A DNA stretch of 64,000 bases. Source: Spiribacter sp. 1M189. Its GTDB lineage: Bacteria > Pseudomonadota > Gammaproteobacteria > Nitrococcales > Nitrococcaceae. The stretch is taken from the NCBI RefSeq assembly GCF_040838345.1, contig NZ_JBAKFF010000001.1, positions 1,116,001 to 1,180,000 on the forward strand. Direction: 5' to 3'. Below the pieces are notes generated by a model. The model was not told where the DNA came from, searched no databases, and saw nothing but the letters and a program-made list of their open reading frames with translations. The position numbers and the translations under genes were made by a program. Positions 9,450 to 16,464 of this stretch are shown here, one piece after another; position 1 is the stretch's first letter; the number at the start of each line of letters is the position of its first letter.

Positions 9450-10539
9450 GATCGCCTCCACGACGATAGACACGCTGCAGGCGGGGCGTGAGCTGGCAGA
9501 AAAGCTCGTAACTGATGGTGCCGCAGTGACCGGCGATCTCGGTGGCAAGCGGCGCTCCGCCCCAGAGCGTGACAGTATCCCCGACCCGCGCCTGCGGTGC
9601 ATTGCGCAGATCAATGCAGACCATGTCCATGGACACCTTGCCGATCACCGGACAGCGCTGGCCGTTGACGTGCACCGGCGTCCCATCCGGCGCCTGCCGC
9701 GGGTAGCCGTCACCATAGCCGATGGAGACGACCCCCACCGGCATAGCCTCGGGGCAGACGAATCGGGCCCCATAGCCGACGCCGTGTCCGGCGGGAAGCC
9801 GTTTGACGGAAATCAGCGCGGCCTCCAGCGTCATCACCGGACGCAGCCGCGGATGAATCCGCGCATCCGCAAATGGCGATGCCCCATAGAGCATGATGCC
9901 CGGGCGCACCCAGTCGGCATGGGCCTCGCGCCCGTGGAGCGTGGCCGCGGAATTGGCCGCCGTCGCCTCGGCAGTCACGGCAGAAGACCCGGCCAAAGCG
10001 CCGAAACGCCCGAGCTGCGCCTCGGTCACCGGGCTGTCGGGCTCATCGGCACTGGCAAGGTGAGTCATCCAGCGCACCGCACCCACGCCCGGGAGACGAC
10101 GGAGCCGATCCAATGCCGCCGGTGCGTCCCTGGGCAGAAAGCCCAGGCGCCCCATGCCCGTGTCCACCTTCAGCCAGCAGTCGATCGGGGCGGTGATGTC
10201 CGCCTGGGCCAGCGCCTCGATCTGCCAGGGCTGATGAATGACCGCGTCCAGCCGCCGCGCCGCAAAGGTTCCAAGCTCATCGGCATCGAAAAAGCCCTCG
10301 AGCAGGACAATGCGATGCCCAAGCCCCGCCAGTCGAAGCGGCAGCGCCTCCTCGAGGCAGCTCACGGCAAAGGCGTCGGCGGAGTCGGCCAGCTCGTGGG
10401 CCACCGGCAGCAGGCCGTGCCCATAGGCATCGGCCTTGAGGACCGCCATGAGGTTGGATCGGGGTGCCCGGCGTCGGGCCACGGACAGGTTATGCCGGAG
10501 GGCGTCGAGATCCACCGTCGCCCGGGCCAATCGGCTCAC
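9436..10539 (-). CDS. alr: Alanine racemase
   Basis: PLP-dependent enzyme that makes D-alanine for peptidoglycan. It has 367 residues. The PLP lysine is Lys35 in AVLKADAYGHG, and the catalytic Tyr region is GVGYGARF. A TIM-barrel N-terminal and beta C-terminal domain fit the standard length. The start ATG overlaps the dnaB stop by 4 bp (ATGA), and the 3' end overlaps radA by 14 bp, so dnaB-alr-radA is a tight operon. The dnaB-alr pairing is common in gammaproteobacteria. Confidence 0.95.
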   Translation of the reverse strand: MSRLARATVDLDALRHNLSVARRRAPRSNLMAVLKADAYGHGLLPVAHELADSADAFAVSCLEEALPLRLAGLGHRIVLLEGFFDADELGTFAARRLDAVIHQPWQIEALAQADITAPIDCWLKVDTGMGRLGFLPRDAPAALDRLRRLPGVGAVRWMTHLASADEPDSPVTEAQLGRFGALAGSSAVTAEATAANSAATLHGREAHADWVRPGIMLYGASPFADARIHPRLRPVMTLEAALISVKRLPAGHGVGYGARFVCPEAMPVGVVSIGYGDGYPRQAPDGTPVHVNGQRCPVIGKVSMDMVCIDLRNAPQARVGDTVTLWGGAPLATEIAGHCGTISYELFCQLTPRLQRVYRRGGDHGQG

Positions 10540-13175
10540 TGCCAGCCTCCGCCCCCGTAACCGGAATCCGCAATGAAGTTCTCGAAGCGCGTGTACTGGC
10601 CGAGGAACGTCAAGCGTACCGTGCCGACGGGCCCGTTACGCTGCTTGCCGATGATGATCTCGGCCGTCCCCGTATCAGGACTCTCCTCGTTGTACACCTC
10701 GTCGCGGTAGATGAATACGATGACGTCTGCATCCTGCTCAATCGCGCCCGAGTTGTGACTGACAATACCGTTCGCCAGCCAACATTCCGTCTCCGGGACC
10801 GTAAGGTCATAGACCGTCTCTTCGCCAGCGTCCTCGATGGACACGACGCGGTCCCAGAAAAGATCATCAGAGGCGACACCACGAAGAACTTCATCGCCGA
10901 GCAGGTCAGCATACCCCCTCACCGTCTCTCTTGATGGTGAGAAGGAGAAATGCGCACTGCCCCCATATGCCGTCCCCCGAAGCTTCGCCATACCGCGATG
11001 ACTGATGCCGCTCTCGAGCATGCGCTCCCGAATAGTGTCAAACACTTCGCGGGGTAGCGTATCAACGTTCGTATTGATGCGAGCCGCCTGAAGATTCGCG
11101 CGTATCTCGTCGATCTGACCGGCCTGGCTTCCGAAGGCCCCGATTCGATCCAGGAAGACGAGCTGGTCCTTGGCCCCGGACACGTCAACCGTAAACCAGC
11201 CCTCGCTCTGCGGATGCTTGACATGCCGGACGCGGGCGAAAATCCCAAATTTGAGCAGTAAATCCGCGACATCCCTTGCCAGTTGCTGGCTCGCGGTCGC
11301 GAAGTAGATGCGAACACGACCATTACGGGCAACCGTTATGCTCCCATCGGTTGCCCAAAGGTGCCGGACAAAGAGTGCCATCTGGTCGGCAGAAAGCTGG
11401 AACACCTCCTCGGGCAGGGTCTTTTCCCGGGATCTCTGTCCGAAAACACCTAATTCCTTTAACCACTTACCGACGCCCGCCGGATGCCAGCGGTTGCCGT
11501 TCCCGCTAATGAGTAGCTGATGCCAGTTACCACGCCCCTCCCGGCGCTTCACTACCGAACCCATTGCCTCCGCAGCCTGACGGACCGCCTGGCTATTCTC
11601 TTCACTCGCGGTGGTATATCGGAGCGGCTGGTTCTTTACATAACTGCCGTCACCGACCAGGTGGCCCAACAGGATGAGCGCATGTTCAGACCAGCGCTTT
11701 GTGGCGGACGACTCCGGAAGATGTCGGGCGACTCCGAGGCGGTCACCGAAACGAATCTCCTCTACCCGCCGCCATCCCCACAGGGTTCGGAGCCTATGCT
11801 CGGACGTACACCTTATCGAGCGGCCGCTGGCCAGATTGATACGGAAAACACGACGCCGCCCGACCTCCCAGACGAGATCGGAGCGGGCCGTAGCAAGCGT
11901 GCCCCGATGATCGATCGTGAGCACCTCGGGCTGCTGACCGACCAGGGATTCAATTGGCCTCCGCGAGCCATCTGCTAGCATGACACGCGTATCGCCCGTC
12001 ACACACTCACGAAGATCCGACATGATCGGGCGCTTGTTCGGCCGCTGCTCCAGGCTGCGGTTGAGCTGCGAGAGCACCATCACCGGCACCCCCAGCTCCT
12101 TGGCCATGCCCTTGAGGGCGCGGGAGATCTCGGAGATCTCGGCAGCCCGGTTTTCCTTGAAACCCGGCAACTGCATGAGCTGCAGGTAGTCCACCATGAC
12201 CAGCCCCAGCCCATGCTCGCGCTTCAGGCGCCGACAGCGGGCCCGCATCTCGGTCGGCGTGAGCCCCGGCGTGTCGTCGATGAACAGATTGGCCTGCGAG
12301 AGCAGATTCATGGTGCTGGTGAGGCGCGGCCAGTCGTCATCGCTGAGGCGACCGGAGCGGATCTTCTGCAGCTCCACCCGACCCAGCGACGAGAGCATGC
12401 GCATGGCAAGGGAGTCGGCGGGCATCTCCATGCTGAACACCGCCGTGGGCGGCCCCTTCTGCAGTGCTGCCGCCTCGGCGATGTTCATGGCGAAAGTGGT
12501 CTTGCCCATGGAGGGCCGACCGGCAACGATCACCAGATCCCCGTTCTGCAGACCGGAGGTCATCCGGTCGAGATCCGTGAACCCCGTTGCCAGGCCAGTG
12601 ACATCGCTGTCCTGGTGGTAGAGGGTGTCGATGCGATCCACCACATCCGGGAGCACATCGCGCACCCCCACGAAACCGCGGCGGTTGCGGCCCGACTGCT
12701 CGGCGATCTGGAAGATCAGCCTCTCGGCACTGTCGAGCAGATCCGCGGAGGTCTGACCCTCGGGGTTGAAGCCGGCGTTGGTGACCTCGGTGCCGGCCTC
12801 GATGAGCTGCCTGAGAACCGACTGTTCGCGGACGATGTCGGCATAGGCCCGGATATTGGCGGCGCTGGGGGTGTCCCGCGCCAGCAGCCCGAGGTAGCCG
12901 AGCCCCCCGGCGTTCTCAAGCTCATCGTTGGACTTGAGCCACTCCGAGAGGGTGACCGCATCCATGGGACGGCCGGACTCGGCCAGGGACTCGAGGGCGC
13001 GGAAGATCAGCCGGTGATCACGGCGATAGAAATCGCCCTCGCCGACCCGGTCCGCGATCTGATCCCAGGCATTGTTGTCCAGCATGAGCCCGCCGAGTAC
13101 CGCCTGCTCCGCCTCGATCGAGTGCGGAGGCACCTTGAGCGCCTCCGCCGGTGAGGGGTTGCGGGCTTCAGCCAT
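10536..13175 (-). CDS. dnaB: Replicative DNA helicase DnaB with an in-frame intein
   Basis: Hexameric replication fork helicase. The precursor has 879 residues. Residues 391-808 are an intein, leaving an extein of 461 residues, the normal DnaB length. The extein contains the N-terminal DnaB domain (about 15-120), Walker A GRPSMGKTT (219-227), Walker B VMVDYLQLM (326-334), the motif H3 region SQLNRSLEQRP, and motif H4 split as SDLRE (386-390) and SGAIEQDAD (809-817). Function requires protein splicing to join Glu390 to Ser809. The C-terminus is short and Gly-rich (GYGGGGWQ). The gene follows rplI by 16 bp and overlaps alr by 4 bp. Confidence 0.96.
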   Translation of the reverse strand: MAEARNPSPAEALKVPPHSIEAEQAVLGGLMLDNNAWDQIADRVGEGDFYRRDHRLIFRALESLAESGRPMDAVTLSEWLKSNDELENAGGLGYLGLLARDTPSAANIRAYADIVREQSVLRQLIEAGTEVTNAGFNPEGQTSADLLDSAERLIFQIAEQSGRNRRGFVGVRDVLPDVVDRIDTLYHQDSDVTGLATGFTDLDRMTSGLQNGDLVIVAGRPSMGKTTFAMNIAEAAALQKGPPTAVFSMEMPADSLAMRMLSSLGRVELQKIRSGRLSDDDWPRLTSTMNLLSQANLFIDDTPGLTPTEMRARCRRLKREHGLGLVMVDYLQLMQLPGFKENRAAEISEISRALKGMAKELGVPVMVLSQLNRSLEQRPNKRPIMSDLRECVTGDTRVMLADGSRRPIESLVGQQPEVLTIDHRGTLATARSDLVWEVGRRRVFRINLASGRSIRCTSEHRLRTLWGWRRVEEIRFGDRLGVARHLPESSATKRWSEHALILLGHLVGDGSYVKNQPLRYTTASEENSQAVRQAAEAMGSVVKRREGRGNWHQLLISGNGNRWHPAGVGKWLKELGVFGQRSREKTLPEEVFQLSADQMALFVRHLWATDGSITVARNGRVRIYFATASQQLARDVADLLLKFGIFARVRHVKHPQSEGWFTVDVSGAKDQLVFLDRIGAFGSQAGQIDEIRANLQAARINTNVDTLPREVFDTIRERMLESGISHRGMAKLRGTAYGGSAHFSFSPSRETVRGYADLLGDEVLRGVASDDLFWDRVVSIEDAGEETVYDLTVPETECWLANGIVSHNSGAIEQDADVIVFIYRDEVYNEESPDTGTAEIIIGKQRNGPVGTVRLTFLGQYTRFENFIADSGYGGGGWQ
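10752..12005 (-). mobile_element. Full-length DnaB intein with LAGLIDADG homing endonuclease
   Basis: 418-residue self-splicing element, precursor residues 391-808. Splicing blocks seen: N-terminal Cys391 in CVTGDTRVML (block A), TSEH at 457-460 (block B), VVSIEDAGEETVYDLTVPE (block F, 777-795), and the C-terminal NGIVSHN with terminal His-Asn (block G), followed by Ser+1 of the extein. The endonuclease is the two-motif LAGLIDADG (DOD) type: LLGHLVGDG (502-510) and FVRHLWATDG (602-611). Acidic residues are retained in both (Asp509 and Asp610), so it may be active. A later ISHRGMAKLRGTAYGG region looks like the DNA-recognition helix set seen in DnaB inteins. Base composition is lower in GC than in the surrounding exteins. 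Confidence 0.95.
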
Positions 13176-13191
13176 GCCGGATGCAGTCGCC

Positions 13192-13641
13192 TCAGGATTC
13201 GCCGGTGACGTTGACGCTCACCGTGGCATTGACGTCGGCGTGCAGGTGCAGCTCCACGGAGTACTCGCCCACCGCGCGGATCGGCCCCTCGGGCATGCGC
13301 ACCTCGTGGCGACCCACCTCGATGCCCGCTGCCGTGATGGCCTCGGCCACGTCCTGCGGACCCACCGAGCCGAAGAGCTTGCCCTCCTCACCGGCATTGG
13401 CCGTGATCGTGACTTCAAGGGCGTTGAGTTTCTCGGCACGCGCCTCGGCCGCTGCGAATTCCTCGGCGGCCTTGCGCTCGAGTTCGGCCCGCTGGGCCTC
13501 GAAGTAGGCCACGTTCTCAGCCGTCGCCGGCTTTGCCTTGCCCTGGGGGATCAGATAGTTGCGGCCATAACCGGCGCGCACTCGCACCGTGTCGCCCAGG
13601 CCACCCAGATTGGCGACTTTCTCCAGCAGAATGACTTCCAT
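13192..13641 (-). CDS. rplI: 50S ribosomal protein L9
   Basis: 149-residue ribosomal protein binding 23S rRNA at the base of the L1 stalk. The N-terminal L9 signature is intact: [19 protein letters not shown] and then [14 protein letters not shown] long alpha-helical linker (about 45-75) leads to the C-terminal RNA-binding domain with GKLFGSV. It is the fifth gene of the rpsF-priB-rpsR-DUF2232-rplI run and is followed 16 bp later by dnaB. Confidence 0.97.
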   Translation of the reverse strand: MEVILLEKVANLGGLGDTVRVRAGYGRNYLIPQGKAKPATAENVAYFEAQRAELERKAAEEFAAAEARAEKLNALEVTITANAGEEGKLFGSVGPQDVAEAITAAGIEVGRHEVRMPEGPIRAVGEYSVELHLHADVNATVSVNVTGES

Positions 13642-13675
13642 TGTGTTTAACCCCGACTCAAAGTCTTTTTCGATA

Positions 13676-14542
13676 TTACGCCGCGGGCGCGAAGCGCGCC
13701 CGAAAATCCACGAACGTGTCAGCCAGTCCCAGCAGCGCCACCGGACGCAGCAGGAGCGGGAGGATCAGATAGAAACCGACCAACCAGCCCACATGCCAAC
13801 CCCGCGCGGCGACCAGGGCATGGGCCACCGCCAGCGCCTGCAGCAGGAACACCGCGCCGATCACCAGGCCGACATCCGCGACCAGCCCCGGCGGCCCGAA
13901 CATGCCCGCCAGCACGGCGGCGACACCCAGGCCAGCGAACCAGCGGGCAAAGCGCAGACCGTGGAACTCGCTGCGGAACCCGCCCGGATTGTACAGCACC
14001 GCCTGCCACCACCGTCCTAATAGAAGGCAGAGGAAGGCGACCGCCAGCAGATTGGTCACCCACAACCCGGTGAGGCGTGGCGCGAGCTGGGCGGCAGCCT
14101 GGCTCCACTCCGGCCCCGGCCGCCCATCGGTCAGTGCCGAGGCGATGGCCTGCAGCGTCCCTTCCCAGAACGCCGCCGGATCACCATGCAGCCCGTAGAA
14201 GGCCAGCACGCCGGCCGCTGCCAGCAAGGTGCCCAACTGCAGGGTGGTTGCCAGCGACACCGTCGAGCGCAGGATCTGTGCCAGCGCCATCACCGGCAGC
14301 CAGACCAGCGCCAGCGGCTGCAGCACCGCCATGGGCGCCCCCAGCAGGCCGGCGTAGATCGGCACCAGCACCGCCGTGGCACCCGCCAGCACGATGGCGC
14401 CCTCGGCGAGTCCGCGCCGCAGGGTGATCAGCGCGAGCGCTCCGCCACTGACCCAGAACAGCAGCGGCAGCAGTGCCCCGAGCGCCACCACACCGATGGC
14501 GCCCAACCGGGTCCGCATGACAAAGGCAAGGAATGCTTGCAT
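13676..14542 (-). CDS. DUF2232-type integral membrane protein
   Basis: 288-residue hydrophobic protein with about seven to eight predicted membrane helices, beginning [20 protein letters not shown]. The layout resembles the DUF2232/YybS-like family commonly found between rpsR and rplI in gammaproteobacteria. That conserved position, rather than a clear motif, supports the name. No catalytic motif is visible. Function is unknown; a link to membrane or ribosome-gene co-expression is only suggested by context. Confidence 0.7.
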   Translation of the reverse strand: MQAFLAFVMRTRLGAIGVVALGALLPLLFWVSGGALALITLRRGLAEGAIVLAGATAVLVPIYAGLLGAPMAVLQPLALVWLPVMALAQILRSTVSLATTLQLGTLLAAAGVLAFYGLHGDPAAFWEGTLQAIASALTDGRPGPEWSQAAAQLAPRLTGLWVTNLLAVAFLCLLLGRWWQAVLYNPGGFRSEFHGLRFARWFAGLGVAAVLAGMFGPPGLVADVGLVIGAVFLLQALAVAHALVAARGWHVGWLVGFYLILPLLLRPVALLGLADTFVDFRARFAPAA

Positions 14543-14572
14543 GCCGCGCTGCCGTGACTGCCTGCCAGTCGC

Positions 14573-14797
14573 CTAGTGGCTGTCGGTATAGGGCAGCAGC
14601 GCCAGATAGCGCGCCCGCTTGACGGCGGTGGAGAGCTGACGCTGATACTTCGCACGGGTGCCGGTGATGCGGCTCGGCACGATCTTGCCAGTCTCGGTGA
14701 TGTACTGGCGCAGGGTGTTGAGATCCTTGTAGTCGATCTCCTTCACGCCCTCGGCAGTGAAACGGCAATACTTGCGGCGACGGAAGAAACGGGCCAT
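14573..14797 (-). CDS. rpsR: 30S ribosomal protein S18
   Basis: 74-residue ribosomal protein that pairs with S6 on the 30S platform. The conserved sequence runs [13 protein letters not shown], then [32 protein letters not shown] and [14 protein letters not shown]. It lies 12 bp downstream of priB in the S6 operon. Confidence 0.98.
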   Translation of the reverse strand: MARFFRRRKYCRFTAEGVKEIDYKDLNTLRQYITETGKIVPSRITGTRAKYQRQLSTAVKRARYLALLPYTDSH

Positions 14798-14809
14798 GTC
14801 GTTATTCCT

Positions 14810-15127
14810 CTATTCGGTCTCTGTCAGCCGCTCGAGGCGACTGACGCTGATGATGATCGGATCGGTTTCGGGTGTGCGCTGCCGCGACCGGCGCATGTGA
14901 CCGGCGACGCGGACCGGTTCGCCAATGGCGAGCCCCCGGAGCGTCTCGGCGAGCGGGCTGCCCGCCGCGCTCAGGCCGACGCGAAAGCGGATGGCGCGCT
15001 CGGCGCCCGCCTCGCTCTGGGTCGACTCGTGCTCGAGCAGCCCCCGCGCGATCGGAACGCCTGCCGGTGAGTGACGCAGCTCGGCGGCATCCACCAGCCG
15101 GCCGGTCAGCTCCACGCGGTTGCTCAC
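14810..15127 (-). CDS. priB: Primosomal replication protein N (PriB)
   Basis: 105-residue OB-fold single-strand DNA-binding protein of the replication restart primosome. It begins [21 protein letters not shown] and contains HESTQSEAG and the [10 protein letters not shown] strand, all typical of PriB. The gene lies between rpsF and rpsR, as in other gammaproteobacteria. Its start overlaps the rpsF stop by 4 bp, indicating translational coupling. Confidence 0.93.
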   Translation of the reverse strand: MSNRVELTGRLVDAAELRHSPAGVPIARGLLEHESTQSEAGAERAIRFRVGLSAAGSPLAETLRGLAIGEPVRVAGHMRRSRQRTPETDPIIISVSRLERLTETE

Positions 15128-15600
15128 GCCTGCGATTCGCTGTCCGCGGACTCGGCGTCGGCCGGCTTCGCGTCACTGTCGGACTCGCCCTCGCCGGCAC
15201 TCTCCGCCCCGCTGGACTCACCCTCCGACGATGACTCCGGGCGCTCCCGGCGCGCCGGACGCTCCCGCTCGCGCTCCTCTTCCTGACTCTTGGCGAGCGG
15301 CGAGGCCTCGGTGACCGCTTCCTTGCGCGCCAGGACCATGTTGCGGATGACCGCGTCATTGAAGCGGAACATCGACTCGAGCTCCTCGATATCCGAGGGC
15401 TCACACTCGACGTTCATGAGCACGTAGTGTGCCTTGATGAGCTTGTTGATCGGGTAGGCGAGCTGACGCCGGCCCCAGTCCTCGAGGCGATGGATGCTGC
15501 CGCCGTTGCCCTCGATCAGGCCGCGATAGCGCTCGATCATGGCCGGGACCTGATCACTCTGATCCGGATGGACCATGAAGACGATTTCGTAGTGCCGCAT
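15124..15600 (-). CDS. rpsF: 30S ribosomal protein S6 with a long acidic tail
   Basis: 158-residue protein of the 30S platform, partner of S18. The core (1 to about 100; [32 protein letters not shown]-like [15 protein letters not shown]) is standard. After [10 protein letters not shown] comes a low-complexity tail rich in Glu, Asp, Ser and Ala (about residues 105-158), longer than the E. coli tail and without the RimK-type poly-Glu addition being needed. The start at 15600 has AAAGGAG; an upstream ATG at 15663 is in the leader. It is first in the rpsF-priB-rpsR operon. Confidence 0.96.
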   Translation of the reverse strand: MRHYEIVFMVHPDQSDQVPAMIERYRGLIEGNGGSIHRLEDWGRRQLAYPINKLIKAHYVLMNVECEPSDIEELESMFRFNDAVIRNMVLARKEAVTEASPLAKSQEEERERERPARRERPESSSEGESSGAESAGEGESDSDAKPADAESADSESQA

Positions 15601-15690
15601 TGTGGCTCCTTTCGGTTGATCCGGTTTTGACCGGTAAAAGCCACCCGCCATGACGGGCAGCAAGGAGAAACCGGCCTGAGGCCGATTAGC
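15601..15690 (-). promoter_or_regulatory. rpsF leader with two hairpins (candidate S6:S18 leader)
   Basis: The roughly 90-nt untranslated leader contains two stem-loops: ACCGG/CCGGT with a 4-nt loop (15621-15634) and CCCG/CGGG with a 6-nt loop (15644-15657), both ahead of the ribosome binding site. Many bacteria control this operon by S6:S18 binding to a structured leader with a CCG-containing motif. Position and structure fit, but I could not confirm the consensus. Confidence 0.35.
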
Positions 15691-15695
15691 CGACC

Positions 15696-15724
15696 AGTAT
15701 ATTCAACCGGGCGGTTACGCGAAA
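15696..15724 (-). promoter_or_regulatory. Promoter of the rpsF operon
   Basis: Minus-strand TTTCGC (15724-15719), 17-bp spacer, TATACT (15701-15696). The -10 is near consensus, and the -35 overlaps the 3' end of rlmB. It would give a leader of about 90 nt. Confidence 0.55.
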
Positions 15725-16464
15725 GCCTGTCGCTGTCGCACCGCCTCGAACAGGACGACACCCGTGGCGACGGAGACATTCAGACTCTCGACCTGGCCGG
15801 CCATGGGGATGGCCACAAGCGTGTCGCAATGCGCGCGGGTGAGCCGCCGCAGACCCTTGCCCTCGGCGCCCATGACCACCGCCACCGCCCCGGTGAGGTC
15901 GGCGGCGTGCAGCGCCGTCGCCCCCTCCTCGGCCAACCCGAATAACCAGATCCCGCGATCGCGCAGATTCCGCAGACAGCGGGCGAGGTTGGTGATCTGG
16001 AAGAGCGGCACCACCTCGGCCGCCCCCGCAGCCACCCGATGGACGACCGGCGTCAGCCCGGCGGCCCGGTCCCGCGGCGTGATCACGGCATCCACTCCGG
16101 CGGCATCGGCCGTGCGCAGGCAGGCGCCGAGGTTGTGCGGATCCTGGACCTGGTCGAGCACGAGCAACAGCGGCGCATGCGGCAGAGCGTCGAGATGATC
16201 GGCCAACTCGGCATCACCGCGTGGCGCCTGACCCTGCCAGGCCAGCACCACGCCCTGGTGATTGAACTCGGGGAGTTTGTCATCGAGCGTCCGCGCATCG
16301 GCCTCATGGACCGCGCAGTCGAGCTCAGCGATCTGGCGTCGCAGCTTCTGCAGACGGGCATCCCGTCGGCGGCGGTCCAGCCAGACTTCGGTCACCCGGG
16401 TCGGGTCATAGCGCAGGGCGGACTGCACGGCGTGCAGCCCGCCGATCAGCGTGGTCCGGCTCAT
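15715..16464 (-). CDS. rlmB: 23S rRNA (guanosine-2251-2'-O)-methyltransferase
   Basis: 249-residue SPOUT methyltransferase that modifies G2251 in the peptidyl-transferase P loop. The N-terminal substrate-binding domain (IGGLHAVQSAL...) is followed by the knotted domain with motif 1 DQVQDPHNLGACLRTADAAG, motif 2 VVMGAEGKGLRRL and motif 3 IPMAGQVESLNVSVATG. Its ATG overlaps the rnr stop by 4 bp, matching the conserved rnr-rlmB pair. Confidence 0.95.
   Translation of the reverse strand: MSRTTLIGGLHAVQSALRYDPTRVTEVWLDRRRRDARLQKLRRQIAELDCAVHEADARTLDDKLPEFNHQGVVLAWQGQAPRGDAELADHLDALPHAPLLLVLDQVQDPHNLGACLRTADAAGVDAVITPRDRAAGLTPVVHRVAAGAAEVVPLFQITNLARCLRNLRDRGIWLFGLAEEGATALHAADLTGAVAVVMGAEGKGLRRLTRAHCDTLVAIPMAGQVESLNVSVATGVVLFEAVRQRQAFA

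Noticed and set aside
10536-13175. dnaB as two fused or frameshifted genes
   Set aside because: The middle insert starts with Cys, ends with His-Asn and is followed by Ser, with intein blocks and LAGLIDADG motifs, and the reading frame is continuous. It is an intein.
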